Source: Opeltia flavorubescens (taxonomy: Eukaryota; Ascomycota; Lecanoromycetes; Teloschistales; Teloschistaceae). From it: a DNA stretch of 64,000 bases. A model generated the notes under the pieces. It saw nothing but the letters and a program-made list of their open reading frames with translations. It had not been told where the DNA came from and did not search any database. The stretch covers positions 744,001 to 808,000 of the forward strand of contig KE546979.1 of assembly GCA_000442125.1 (NCBI GenBank), given 5' to 3'. How positions within the stretch are numbered: position 1 is the stretch's first letter; the number at the start of each line of letters is the position of its first letter. A program made the position numbers and the translations under genes. Of this stretch, positions 11,248 through 24,194 are shown piece after piece.

Positions 11248-14200
11248 TAATTTTTCTTTAATTTAATAATATATATATTATTTATACTAGCTAGAAACTA
11301 TTATAAAAGAATTTTTTCTTTTAATTTATTTCTTTTTTTTTTTATTATTATTTAATATAACCGCCGCTTTTATCGCTTTATCCTATTTTTTAAAGATTCT
11401 ATAGCTTTTAAAAAATAGAAGCTCGAATAAACAGAAAAATATTAGAATAAAAGAAAAAATTATTTTATTAAATCTATAATAGATTTAATAAAAATACTTC
11501 TATTTAAAAATAAATTTAAAATTTATACCTATTTACGCTAAATTAATTTTTATTAAAAAAGCTTTTTTTTATATAAATTTTAATATATAGTTAATATTAA
11601 ATAATTTTTTAATAAAATAGATAATATATTTAAATACCGTATTTTTTTAATTTAAAAATTAATTCTTAATTATTATAATAATTATTATAAAAAGCTTTTT
11701 TATTTATATATAATTAATAGATATTTTTTAGAAATTTCTTATATATCCGCTTTTTTTTTTTATTTTTTTAGACGCCGAGGCTAGTTAAAAATAGTACTAC
11801 CGTTAAAAATAAATTCTCGCGTTAAAAATATTTTTTTTTTTAAAAGTATAATAAAAAAAGCTTATATATTTTTTTAAATAAAATTATAAAAATTTTAATT
11901 AATTATTTTTATTTAACGAGTTATAAAAGGTTTATTTTTATTTTTATTATTTATATAGTCCGCCGTTTCTATAAATATTTTATTTTAAATTTATTCCTTT
12001 TTTTAAATATTTTTTTTATTTAACGGTTTATTTAAAACGAGATTTTAAAATATAATATATTTTATATATATATTCTTTTATAAATAATATTAACGAATAA
12101 TTATTTTTATTTAAATTATAAATAAATAATATAATTTATAACTATTATATAATTAGCTAATAATTAAAAATAAAATTTTATTAATAATACCGGATAATAT
12201 TATATTAAATATATTTTATATTATATATATTATAATAGGAAATCGAGGTTTTAATTCCATTTATTATTATAATATAAGCTTTTTAGACTTATTCGAATTT
12301 TTATTATATAAAAATAGACTTATAATACTAGATTAATAAAATAGCCGATTATTATAATAATTATTATAAAAACTATATATATTATTTATAATATTCGTCG
12401 AATTTATTTATTATTTTAACTATAATAGAATTCTAGTTAATATTATTAAATAAATTATCTAATATTATAACGTCCGAGAAAATAGTAGTTTACTAGTTAA
12501 ATCGCCTAGTTATATTAAATCTTTTATATAATTGGTTAATATATTAATAGTATATATTTTCTAAAATCTACTAGTAGACTTTATTTTAAAAAATACCTAT
12601 TTTATTATTATTCTAATCTACGAATTGTATAATAGCTAAAAATAGATAAAATAATATTATTTTTTTATATAATAGCCCGAGTTTTATTAGGGTTTAGTTA
12701 TAATAAACCTGGAATTTTTTATAAATTATATTAATCGTATTTACTATTTTTTTTTTTAAACTATTCTTTTTTTTTTAATCGATTTTTAATAGTATTAAAA
12801 TAATTAAAAAATTAATTATATATTTAAAATAAAAGATATATTATAAAAGCCCGCGTTATATTTAATATTTTAATAAAAATATAAAAAAGTTTTAATATTT
12901 AAATAAAATATTAAATCTAGCTCTATTTATTATTATTAAAACGAAAATACCCTATTTTTTTTAATTAATTAAAATATAAATCTAATTTTATTTATAGGCT
13001 GTATATACAGATAAATATATAATATATTAAATTCTATTAGCTAGTAATATTTTAAAAGAATTTTAATAGTTATTAAATTTAAAATTATTTTTATTTTTTA
13101 TTTAATAAATTTATAATAAAAGAATTATTCTATTTAATTTAAATTTTTTAGAGCTAAATATTACTAAAAATACTTTTATAAACCCCGTTTATATTTATAT
13201 AAATATTTATTTTATAAATTTAAGTTAGTAGTATTATAATAAATAATTATTTTTTTCTTTTAAACTAAATTACTATAATAATTATTATAATATTTATATA
13301 CTTTTATTAATATAATTAGTAAACCCTTTTAAACTTACTAAATTTTATTTTTATTTTTTAAATCTAGCTAGTTTTTCTATAATTTATTATTTGTAGAATT
13401 AATATAAATATTATTTAATAACGCGCCTAATACTAGCTATAAAATATATACTAAATATAGAATATATATTAATCCTAAAGCTATATTATCCTCGTTATTT
13501 AAAAGATTATAATTTTTTTTATAATAATTAACGTATTCTATAATATTTTAAAGGTTTTCTAAAATATTTTTAAATATTATTTTATTATTATTTATATTAT
13601 CTATAGTAATAGCTAATATTTTATTTTTTAGTTTAAAATTTTTTAATATTCCTTTAATTAATTTTATAAAATATACGCCGGTATAATATTTTAAAATATA
13701 TTTAAAACTAATAAAAATTTTATACTAATTTTAAATTATATTAATAAAAAACGTAATAATCGATATATATAATTAATAATTTTTTATTAATTAGTAATTA
13801 AATATAATTAAAACCTTTATATATTAAAGTAAATTATTAAATAATTATTTTTTAATATTATCTAAAGATTTAAATAAATAATTTTAAAAAAATAATAAAT
13901 TAAATAATTTAATTATTTAATTAAAATATTAAAATATATAAAAAGTTTTAATATTTTTAATTATAATAAAATTTTAATTTATTATAATAATCTAGTATAA
14001 AAACTAGATATTAAAATTCTCGCGTTTTACTTCCTTTAAAAAAACCTCGTTTTTAGTAACCTAAATAAAATAATAAAAAATTCTATTATATAAAAAAAAA
14101 TATAATAATTTTTATAATAATTAATTTATAATACGTATTTTATTTTTTTATAAATTTTATAAAATTATTTAAAAAAGTTTATAACTTTTTATTTTTTTTT

Positions 14201-16178
14201 TATATTTAAATATAATAATATACGTTTTAATTATATTTATATTTTACCCGTTTATTAAATAGATAAATATTATTTTATATTATATATAAACCACGCCCGG
14301 TTTATTATTAAATAAAAAAGTATATTTTTAAAAATAATTTTATATAGTTATTTTTTTATAACTATATTAATAAATATATTTAAGTTTTTTTTTTTTTAAA
14401 TTTATTATAATCTAATATATAATATTCTATTATTATAAAATAATATCGCGTTTATTTTTTATATAAAAGTAGTTATAATATTTTTTATTAATTATTATTA
14501 GACTATTATTAAATTATAAATCGGTCGGTTATAATAAAAAAATCTAAAAGTTATTTAAAATATTTAAAATCTAAAAAATATCTTTAAAATTAAAAAAAAA
14601 AGATATAGTATAAATTTAATAGTAAAAGTTTTTTTTTAATAGTAAATATAGTTATTTTATATATTTTTTTTTATTAGCCCCTTTTTTTTAATTTAAATAG
14701 TTACTCTAGAAATAAATTATAATATAATTTTTATATTATTTTTTTTAGAATTTTAACCTTGGATTTATTTAAATTTTAATATTATTTTTAATTATTTTAT
14801 ACTTTTCGTTTTATACTAGTTTTATTTTATAATATCTATATTTTATATTAATTACTATAGTAATCTTTAAGCGAATCTTTTAATTAAAGTATATTAATTT
14901 ATAAATAAGTTTACTAGCTATTATATCTAAATAAATTATAATTATCCTAATAAATAAAGTCTGGAATAAAAACGATATAGTAATATTTAAAGAAGTTATT
15001 AATAAAATAAATTTTAAATAACTATTTTTACCTTTTATTTAATCCGATTATCCTAAAAAAATTACGCTTAATTACCTAAAAAGTTTTTTACCGCTTATCC
15101 TTAAATAAACGGCTTAGTTTATATAATTTTAAAAATAATATTAAAATTATAAATTATAAGTTAAATAATCGAATATAAAATAACTATTTTATAAATTTTT
15201 TTCTATTCGTTAAAAAACGACTATTATAAAAATTAAAAAAAATAAACTATTTTAAAAAATTAAAAAAAGGGTTTAATTAAAGTAAAAAATTTTTATTAAA
15301 TAATAAATTAATAAAAAGGCTTAAATAGTTATTAAACCCTAAATTTTTTAATATAAAACTTTAATTAAAATAAAAAAAAAAAAAATTTTTAGAAAAAATA
15401 AATAAATTAATACTTTAATTTAAATAATAATTTTTATAATAATTTAATATTTAATTATAATATTTTATAAAATTCGCTATTTATAAAAATTTATAAATTT
15501 TATACTTTTTAAAATATTTTTCTAGCGTATTATTTAAGAAATTTTTATTAAATAATAAAAAAAAAAAATATAAATTTAATTAAAAGTTTTAAAAATATTA
15601 TAAAAAATAGTAAAAGCTTTTTTAATATATTAATTTAAATATAAATCTTTTAATATTCTATTTTAATTATTTATTTATATTTCTAATATTAAATTTTTAT
15701 ATAATTTATACTAAAAGAATAATAATATTTTTAAAAAATATAATTTTTATAAAAAAAATATAAAGAATTTAAAATTTATATATAATAATATTATAATATT
15801 AATCTAATAATAATTAGATTAATTTATAATATTTAAAATATATATTAAATTAGCGTTTTTAAATCTATTTTTTTAAATTTTATTTTTTTATTTATATATT
15901 TATTTAAGTTATATTAATAAATAATTTTATATATTATAATTTTTTTAATCTATAATATTTTTTTTATATATATATATTTTATAATATTTATTATAAATAC
16001 CGGGTTATTTATAATTCTAGCTCGATTTTATAATAGAGCTATATTAAATAATTTTTATATTTAATTAAGTTATAACTAGTTTATTATAATAATTACTATA
16101 GCTTTAATATAGATTATTATATAAAAAGCCTAATAATAGTATATTAAATATAGAACTTCTAAAGTTTTAAATTAAACC

Positions 16179-16274
16179 TAATCTAACCCGTAAATAATCT
16201 AACCTATACGGGTTTTAAAAAATCGTTAAAAACCTAATCCAACCCGATTTATTCGCGGGTTAGATCGGATTAAG
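16179..16274. repeat. Right subterminal motif cluster
   Basis: Contains taatctaacccg (16179), taatctaacc (16196), ctaatccaacccg (16234) and the inverted form cgggttagatcggatta (16256). This is a concentrated set of the motif also seen just inside the left end. These sites keep CG and some CA, unlike most of the element. Confidence 0.5.
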
Positions 16275-16286
16275 TATAGGTTTCCC

Positions 16287-16304
16287 CAACCTATTCCGAC
16301 GAGT
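16287..16304 (-). repeat. Right terminal inverted repeat
   Basis: caacctattccgacgagt, the inverted partner of 7351-7368. The duplication aaatatctat begins at the next base. Confidence 0.8.
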
Positions 16305-16314
16305 AAATATCTAT
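16305..16314. repeat. Target-site duplication, right (aaatatctat)
   Basis: Exact copy of 7341-7350. Sequence from here on continues repeat A/B copy 1 (actagcgttaatttaat, matching actaacgttagtttaat at about 21953 in copy 2). Confidence 0.8.
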
Positions 16315-17869
16315 ACTAGCGTTAATTTAATAACAATAGAGTAAATATAATTATTTTAGATTGTATATATTAAAAAGTATAATAATATTCGCCGGTAGCA
16401 TAATTAGAGTAATAATAATAATAGAAATTTTTTAAAGGCGTTTTAATTTATATATAATTTTTAAAATAGTTTTAAAAAAGATAATATTAGCGAGTAATAA
16501 AATATACGGTATAGAAACGGTTAATAGAAATCTATTATTTTTTGTAACGGAATAATATTATTATTTAATAAAAGGCGATTAATAAATAAAATTTTTTTTA
16601 ATTATAATATAGTTTTATTTAAATATAAATTAATATAAATAAATAACTTTTAATAAAAGCGATTAATATTTAATAAACGGTTTATTTTTTTTATACTAGA
16701 TTTTAAGATTTATATAAATTATTTTTTTACTCTATATATAAACTATTTAATTAGTAATTAGCTATTAAGTATAAAGCCCGTTTATAAAGCAATTATAAGC
16801 GATAAATAATATATTTTTAGCTTTAAATAATAGAATTTTATAGTATATTAAAACTAATTTTATTTTTTTAACGAAGATATTTATTATTTTAATAGCGGTA
16901 TTTATTTTAACCGTTAATTTATTAGTAAAATTTTAAAAAAAAATATCGCTATTTTAATAATTTTTTAACTATTAAAATATTCCATTTAAATTATAAAATT
17001 TTAGTTTTCTAGTAAAACCGGAAGTATTTTTAATAGGCGAGTAATAAAAATTAATTAAAACGTTTCCTTCTTTTTATTAACCGAATTTTTATAAATATTA
17101 TAAAAAATCGAGTATAAAATCTTATATAGAAATATTTAAAGAATTCTATAGTTTTAAAAATAATAGTTTTTAATAAAAACCGAAATTTACTTTTATATTA
17201 TTCTTTTTAATTTTTTTAGTAAAATCTATTTTTAATAAATTATTAAAAGCGAAATCGAGGAAAATAAAATATTATATTTTAATTTATACTTTTAAATTAA
17301 TAAATTTAATTATTTTTTTTATAATTATAAAATTTTTAAAATAAATACGTTTCAATCTATTTTAAATATAATTTATATATTATATAGTAGAAATAGGGAT
17401 TTTTTTAGTTATTATAGTAAAAAGTAAAGAAAATAGTATTATATATTTATAATAGAAGTAGAAGAGATATAAAGGAATAATATAGAAAATAAACGAAATA
17501 AAATTAGTTATAATTACGCTAATACCCGGCTTTAATAAATAACTTTTTATTTTTATATTAAAGCGATTACCTACGGTTTACTAGTATTTTTTATTAAAAA
17601 TTAATACTATATATTTTATAGATTATAGCTGGTATAAAAGAAAGTATTATAAAGAAAACGACTATTATTAAAAACTATATTTTTATAGGCGATTATAAAT
17701 TTAAAAATAAGCGATAATAATAGTAAATATCGATAATAAATATTACTATATTATAGATCTATATAGCTATAATTAGAGCTTGATATTCGAGCTGATTTTT
17801 ATTATTAAAATTAACTTTTTTACTAGTTTCTATTATTTTATAATAGTCTAAGTTTTATTATAGAATTAA

Positions 17870-18145
17870 AACTAGTATTTATCTTTTAAATTAAACTAGT
17901 AACTATTATTAAAGCTAAACTAGAACCTATTTTCTAAGTTAAACTAATATTTATTTTTTAAATTAAGCTAGCAATTATTATTAAAGTTAAACTAGAATTT
18001 ATTTTTTAAATTAAACTAGTATTTATTTTTTAAATTAAACTAATATCTATTTTTTAAATTAAATTAGTATTTATCCTTTAAACTAAACTAGTACCTATTA
18101 TTCTAATTAAAATAACCATTATTTTTAAGTTAAACTATTATCTAG
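17870..18145. repeat. 24-bp minisatellite, copy 1, first array
   Basis: About eleven units of the type ctagtatttattttttaaattaaa. Some units keep TCCG or CTAAG. The period is eight codons. One plus frame reads a repeated E/K-L-N-x-Y-L-F unit in which x is TGG or TAG, so a tryptophan codon turned into stop is likely. An alternative minus frame reads N-S-E-N-R-Y, and neither can be chosen from the sequence. Confidence 0.85.
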
Positions 18146-18714
18146 GTTTTTTTTAAATATATCCTAGCCGAATCTAAGGATAAATTTACCGCGTTAATAG
18201 ATAATATTTATATAGTATAAAAGATAAATATAGAATCGATATTATTATAAAAATAGATAAACTAATATTTTAAAATATATTTCAATTATTTTTTTATTAT
18301 TATTATTATTTTTAATATATTATTTTATAGTATTTAAACTAACGGTTATTATTATTATATTTAGCTATTTATTTAATATAGTTTTTTATCGATAATTTTT
18401 ATAGTAAATCTTTTATATATTTTAATAGTATATTTATAACTTTAAATAAAATTTTTTTAAAATATAAAATTTTAATTAGAGCTTTAATATTTTTATTAAA
18501 TAAAATATCGTCTATTAATAAAATATAGATTTTAAAATCTACTAATAGTATTAAAAATTATAATATTCGATTTTTAATATATAATATATAGACTACTATA
18601 AAATTAGTTATTAAATAATATTTAATAAAATATTGGAATTAATAGTTATAAGTAGAAATATACCGAAAAATTATTAGGCGAGAATCGAATCTAATAGAAA
18701 TAAACTATTTTAAT

Positions 18715-18955
18715 TTAAACTAGTAACTACCCTTTAATCTAATCTAGTAATTATTTTTCAATCTAAACTAGTAATTATCCTCCGATTTAAGCTAATAACT
18801 ATCCTTTAATCTAAACTAATAACTATTTTCCGATTTAAACTAATATTTATTTTTTAATCTAAACTAGTATCTATTTAAATTAATAATAATCCCTAAAGCT
18901 TCCGATTTAAACTAATAACTATTTTTTAAATTAAGCCGGTAGTAATCTTTTAAGT
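18715..18955. repeat. 24-bp minisatellite, copy 1, second array
   Basis: About nine to ten 24-bp units related to the first array (ctagtaattatcctccgatttaag type), interrupted near 18870-18895. The 560 bp between the arrays has no equivalent after the array in copy 2. Confidence 0.8.
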
Positions 18956-18960
18956 AATAA

Positions 18961-19780
18961 TTCGCAGAATCTAGCTTATAATAAATTTTTTTTCTTTTTT
19001 TATATTATATAATAGCCTTAGCTTTTTTAATAATAACTCGTTTATTTTAAAGTTAATATAATTTTAATAAGGATTTTTTATATTGATTCTATTATTATAA
19101 TTTATTAAAAAAAATATTAATATATAAAAAGGTTATTAGATATTAGAATTTTAGATTAAAATATTATTATAACTATTTAAATAGAATTAAAAGACTTTTA
19201 ATAAAAAGTTTTAAAAAGTTATAATTTAAATAATAGAGATATAAAATTCTAATATAATAATAAAAAGATAATATAATTTTAAAATAAGTAATTTATTCTA
19301 TTAATAGGGAAATATTAATAAAATTCTATATATTTAAAAATATATATTATATTTTTAATTATTGATATTTATTAACTTTTATTATAGTAAAAATTAAATT
19401 AAAATTTATATTTTTATTAATTATATTTTAATTTTTTTTTAAAATCTATTTTTTTAATATTTATTAAATTATATTAATTTAATAATAATTTAAAAATTTT
19501 ATTAATAAATTTTCCTTTATATTTCTATTTCTTTTTTATTATTATTTTTTTTATATTATCTTTTATTAGAAATTATTAAATTTAATATATATTCTTTTAT
19601 TTAATTTATTATATCCGCTTTATTATTTACGAGTTTATACTATTAATAAAATTAGAATCGAATTTTATTAGATACTAAATATTTATAAAGATAAAGCTAA
19701 AAATTTTAATTTATAATATTATAATAAATATTTAAAATTTATTTTCTATTATAAAAAAAAAATTTTATACTATATTAGAA
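18961..19780. other. RIP-burnt spacer between A/B copies
   Basis: AT-rich sequence with no recognised gene, terminal repeat or array. It could be the true 3' end of copy 1 or unrelated flank. Confidence 0.5.
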
Positions 19781-21478
19781 TTAGTTTAAAAAGCCGTTTA
19801 TATTTAATTTCGTCGTTTTATAAATAGTTTTCTATTTATAAAATATATTTTATAATTATAATATTCGAGACCCTATAAATAATTAATAGATATTTTTATA
19901 ATAAAAGATAAAAGCTTTTATTAAAAGTAAAATTTAAAAAAAAGTATTAAAAACTTGTAAAATAATATATTTTATAAATTAACTACTTTATAAAAGAAAA
20001 TACTATAATAACTATTAGCTTTATTTCGGCTTTTATTACTATTTTAACTAATACCCCTTTTATTTTACCTATTAATATATTTAAAATTATCTAAAATTTA
20101 GATAAAGCTTTATAAATAGCTATAATAATCCTTTAAATTTAAATATTTTTATAATTTTGAATATTTACGGCTATAAAAGCCGATAAAATAGTATTTTATT
20201 ATTATCGACTATATATTCGATAAATAAGGGAAAGTTAGTTATAATTTAAAGGCGGAAACTAGAGATTTTCGATCTATTAGATTTATTAGGTAGTACTAGT
20301 TTATAAATCTAATCTTTTTTTTTTATTATAGTTCCTTTTTATTTAAACGATAAAAGTTTATATATACTTCTTTTTTTTAATTATTACTTTATTTTAGCGG
20401 TATATAAAAATCGATATTTAATATAAATCGAGTATTTTAAATATTTTTTATAAAATAGTAAGCTTTAGTAGCTTTAGTACTCGGCGTTTAAAAAGTATAA
20501 TATCGTTAACGTACTATATTATAGCTAATAGTATTATCTTTTGAATTTTTTTAATTAAAATATAGGCTTTTAGGTCTTTTAAATTGTATTTTCTAATAGA
20601 TACTTTATTAACTAGTTTATTATATCTTTTTAAAAGCTCTATTATATATATTTTAAAGAATTTATAATATATATTATCAATTTTATTTTATTTATATTAT
20701 TTAAATATTTAAAAGACTATTATAAAGTTTATAAAAAATCGCTTTTATAGCGTTTTTAATAGATACTATTTTATTAAAAAAAGTTTATTTTTTAAAAAGT
20801 AATATTTTATATTTATAGCCTTTAAAAGCTAGAATTAATTATCGATTTTTTTAAAGAAATTTATTAAAAGGTTTTCGGCCTAATTATAAAAATAGAATTT
20901 ATTAATAGTAATTAAAATTTAGTAAATATTATTTAGAATTTATTTATATAACTCGCTATTTTTATTAATATAAATAAATTTTTTTTTAAATTTAACCTTT
21001 TTAAATATTTTTTTATAAGTTTTTATAAGAATAATTTTATATTTTTAATTTAAAAAATATATTTAATTATAATTTTCTATAAAGAGCTTTTAAATAATTT
21101 CTTCTATTATTATTTATATTTTAAATTTTTTAGATATTACTTTATACTATATAATATTTAAGTTAATAGATTAAATTTTTTTTTTAATATTAAATAGCTT
21201 TTAAAAGTCGTTTATTTAAATCTAAAATAAATATAAAAATATTATTAAAAAATAACTTTTATATTTAGTAGAAAACCCTCGATTAATAGAATATTTATAA
21301 TATAAATAAAAAATTAGGAATTTATTAGTCGAATATTTAATATCTAGAATATATAAATATTTTTTATTTAATAAAGGTAGGTAATTATTTAGATTTTTAT
21401 TAATATCTTTTAGCGTATTAATAATATAGATTTTAAAATATATTTAAAATAGACTAGTAATAGTTTAAAACTTTTAAT

Positions 21479-21500
21479 AAAAAAAAAAAAAAAAAAAAAA
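21479..21500. repeat. Poly(A) run, 22 nt
   Basis: Twenty-two consecutive A residues inside repeat copy 2. The equivalent place in copy 1 (about 6871-6900) is a mixed A/T/G sequence, so this is a local expansion or an assembly artefact rather than an element tail. Confidence 0.8.
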
Positions 21501-23494
21501 CCTTTTTAAATTAAAGTATATATTTTTTTATATTCTATTTTATCCGCGAGGAATTTATTAAAATACTCGCTTCTTTTATATTATATTATCTAGTATATAG
21601 CGATTAATTAATATATTATAATTTTTATTTTTAAACTTTAAATACTAATATAAATTTATATAGGTAAATTTTTAAATTTATTAACTTAATTAAATATAAT
21701 AATCGGAGAATATTTTATAAAATATACTATCTGTATTTAAATAAAATTCTTTTTATTTATTTAAATATATTTCGGCGATTTTACTACTAATAGAAAGCTA
21801 TAAATAATAGTAAATATTTTAGTAAAAAAATAAATATAAAAAATTAATATAAAATTTAAATTATTATTATCGAATTAAAACTAGTTTAAAATTATTATTC
21901 TATTTTTAATAATTTATTTTTTGATTTTTTTTAACTTCGAAGTATTTATACTAACGTTAGTTTAATAGNGATAAAATAAATATAATTATTTTAAATCGCG
22001 CGTATTAATAAATAAAACGATATCCGGCGGTAGTTTAACCGGGGGTATTATAGTAATATAAATTTTTTAAAAATATTTCGGCTTAAATATAATTTTCGAG
22101 GAAATTTTAAAAAAAGTAATATTAATAAATATAAAAACTTATATAACGGTAATAAATAATAGAAACCTATTATTTTCTACGGCAGTAATAATATTACTAT
22201 CTAGTAAAAGGCGGTTTATATATAAAGTTTTTATTTATTCTAATATAGTTTTATTTAAATATAAGTTAGTATAAATCGATAATTTTTTATTAAGATTACC
22301 GACGTTTAATAATCGATTTATTTTTTTTATTTTAAACTTCGAAATATATATCTACTATTCTTTTATTTTATATATAGATAGTCTAGTTAATAATTAGCTA
22401 TTAAGTATAAAGGCCGTTTATAAAACGATTATAAATAATAAATAATATATTTTTGGTTTTAAATAATAGGATTCTATAATATATTAAAACTAATTTTATT
22501 TTATTAATAAAAACGTCTATTATATAAATAACTATATCTATAATAAGCGTCGATTCGATAGTAAAGTTCTAGAAGAAAAATATCGCCGTTTTTATAATTT
22601 CTCGAGTATTTTAGCGTTTAATTTAAATAATAAATATTAAATTTTTTAACGAGTACAGATATATATTAAATAGGTTTATAAAAAGGATAGATTAAAATTT
22701 CTCGTTTTTTATATTAATCGAGTTATTATAAATATTATAAAAAATTATATATAAAATTTTATATAGAAATATTTATAGAATTCTATAATTCTAGAAATAA
22801 TAATTTTTAATAAAAATAGGAATTTTTTACTATATTATTTTTTCTAATTTTTTTTTTTTTTTAATAAAATCTATATCTAATAAATAGTTAAAAGCGAAAT
22901 CGAAAAAAATAAAATATTCGGTTTTAAATTATACTACTAAATTAATAAAACTAATTGCTTTTTTAATTATAGCGAAATTTTTAAAGTAAAAGCTTTTTAA
23001 TTTATATTATAAATAATCTATATTTTATATAATAGAAATTAATATTATTTAAACTATTATAATATAAAGGAAAATAATAATATTATAATCGAAATTAAAA
23101 AAATAATATAGAAGAAAAATAAAATAAATAAAATAAAATTTATAAAAAATATACTAATATCCGACTTTAATAAAAAACTTTTTAGAATTAATACTAAAAT
23201 AATTAATCGCGACCTACCGATATTTTTTAATTGGAAATTACTATTATATATTTTAAAAATTACTACTAGTATAAAAGAAAAGTTTATAAAAAAAGAAATT
23301 ATTATTTAAAATTTTATTATTATAAATAATTATAAATTTAGAAATAAGCAATAATAGATACTAATAATAAATAATATATTATAAATTTATACAGCTATAA
23401 TTAAAGTTTAATATCCGATTTAAATTTTATTATTGAAATTAAATTATTTAAAATTTTAATCTTTTTATAAAAATCCAATTTTTATAATAATAGC

Positions 23495-23780
23495 GAAGCT
23501 AATAACTATCTTTTAAATTAAATTAGCGACTATTATCGGAATTAAGCTAGTATCTATTCTCCGAGCTAAATTAGTATTTATTTTCCGAGTTAAACTGGTA
23601 TCTATTCTTTAAATTAAATTAATATTTATCTTTTAAATTAAGTTAGTACCTATTTTCCGAATTAAACTAGTACCTATTCTTTAAACTAAATTAGTATTTA
23701 TCCTCTAAATTAAACTAGTACCTATTCTTTAAGTTAAGCTAGTATTTATACTCCGAGTTAAACTGGTAATTATATTTCGG
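23495..23780. repeat. 24-bp minisatellite, copy 2
   Basis: About twelve units of the type ctagtacctattcttyragtta. This copy is less mutated than that in copy 1 and keeps units such as ctattctccgagctaaa and gagttaaactggta, which show intact TGG where others have TAG. Confidence 0.85.
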
Positions 23781-23785
23781 TAATA

Positions 23786-24194
23786 ATTATTTTAGTTATA
23801 TTAGCTACTATTTTTAAAAAAAGTTAGATATTACTTTTCGTAAATACTATAATACTATAAATAATTATAATTATAATATAAAATTATTTTATATAATTAA
23901 ATTTATTCTAATAATATTAAATTTATTTTTATTAAATTGAATTTATATAAATTTGCGGTTTTAAAAACCGCGCTAGCTTTTTAAACTATAAATTCAAAAA
24001 TTTTTTGGCTAATATATATTCTTTTATTAATATTTTAATATTAATTAAATAGTATTTAAAAATTTATTAATTATTTTTAAATTTATATTCAATTTAATAA
24101 ATAAAATATAAAATAAAAATTTTTTTATTAAATTATTATTATAAATACGGCGCTTATAAAAGATTTATTTTTTTTAAAGCTTTTTATTATCTAT
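23786..24194. other. AT-rich flank with hairpin
   Basis: No gene seen. A perfect inverted repeat gcggtttt-a-aaaaccgc lies at 23955-23971 followed by gctagc, GC-rich against its surroundings. With no T-run context or neighbouring gene, a terminator role is not supported. Confidence 0.5.

Larger units (their letters stand above)
7351..16304 (-). mobile_element. Nested TIR DNA transposon, 8,954 bp, RIP-inactivated
   Basis: The element starts actcgttggaataaattg and ends caacctattccgacgagt, an 18-bp terminal inverted repeat with three mismatches, all transitions. It is flanked by an exact 10-bp duplication and interrupts repeat A/B copy 1, while copy 2 at about 21950 is uninterrupted. Inside are a 21-bp minisatellite in an open minus-strand frame, a 9-bp microsatellite, a duplicated segment of about 87 bp and many copies of an 18-bp palindrome. 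No transposase domain was recognised. Target-site length suggests a Mutator-like element, but 9 kb is long for that group in fungi, so a non-autonomous or composite element is also possible. The strand is given as minus only because the best open frame lies there. Confidence 0.8.
16315..18960. mobile_element. Repeat A/B copy 1, right part
   Basis: Collinear with copy 2 from about 21953. Shared landmarks are the gccggtag/ccggcggtag block (16391 and 22023), ataataatattaytat with aaaggcg (about 16545 and 22190), gctattaagtataaagsccgtttata (16761 and 22401) and the start of the 24-bp array. Past the first array (about 18145) this copy has about 560 bp and a second array not found in copy 2, so either copy 2 is truncated or copy 1 has gained sequence. 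The true right boundary is uncertain. Confidence 0.6.
19781..23785. mobile_element. Repeat A/B copy 2, uninterrupted
   Basis: About 4.0 kb matching copy 1 in two blocks: 5241-7340, then 16315 to about 18120. The junction near 21950 (tttatactaacgttag) has no insertion and shows the pre-insertion site of the TIR element. It ends with a 24-bp array. Copy 2 also carries a 22-A run at 21479-21500 and an ambiguous base at 21969. No terminal repeats or target duplication could be set, so the class is unresolved. Confidence 0.7.

Noticed and set aside
12480-12740. Slightly less AT-rich stretch of the TIR element as transposase core
   Set aside because: The minus frame has about six stops in 83 codons and no identifiable catalytic residues.
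23955-23971. GC-rich hairpin as a transcription terminator
   Set aside because: No adjacent gene and no U-run logic in a eukaryotic genome. A palindromic remnant is as likely.
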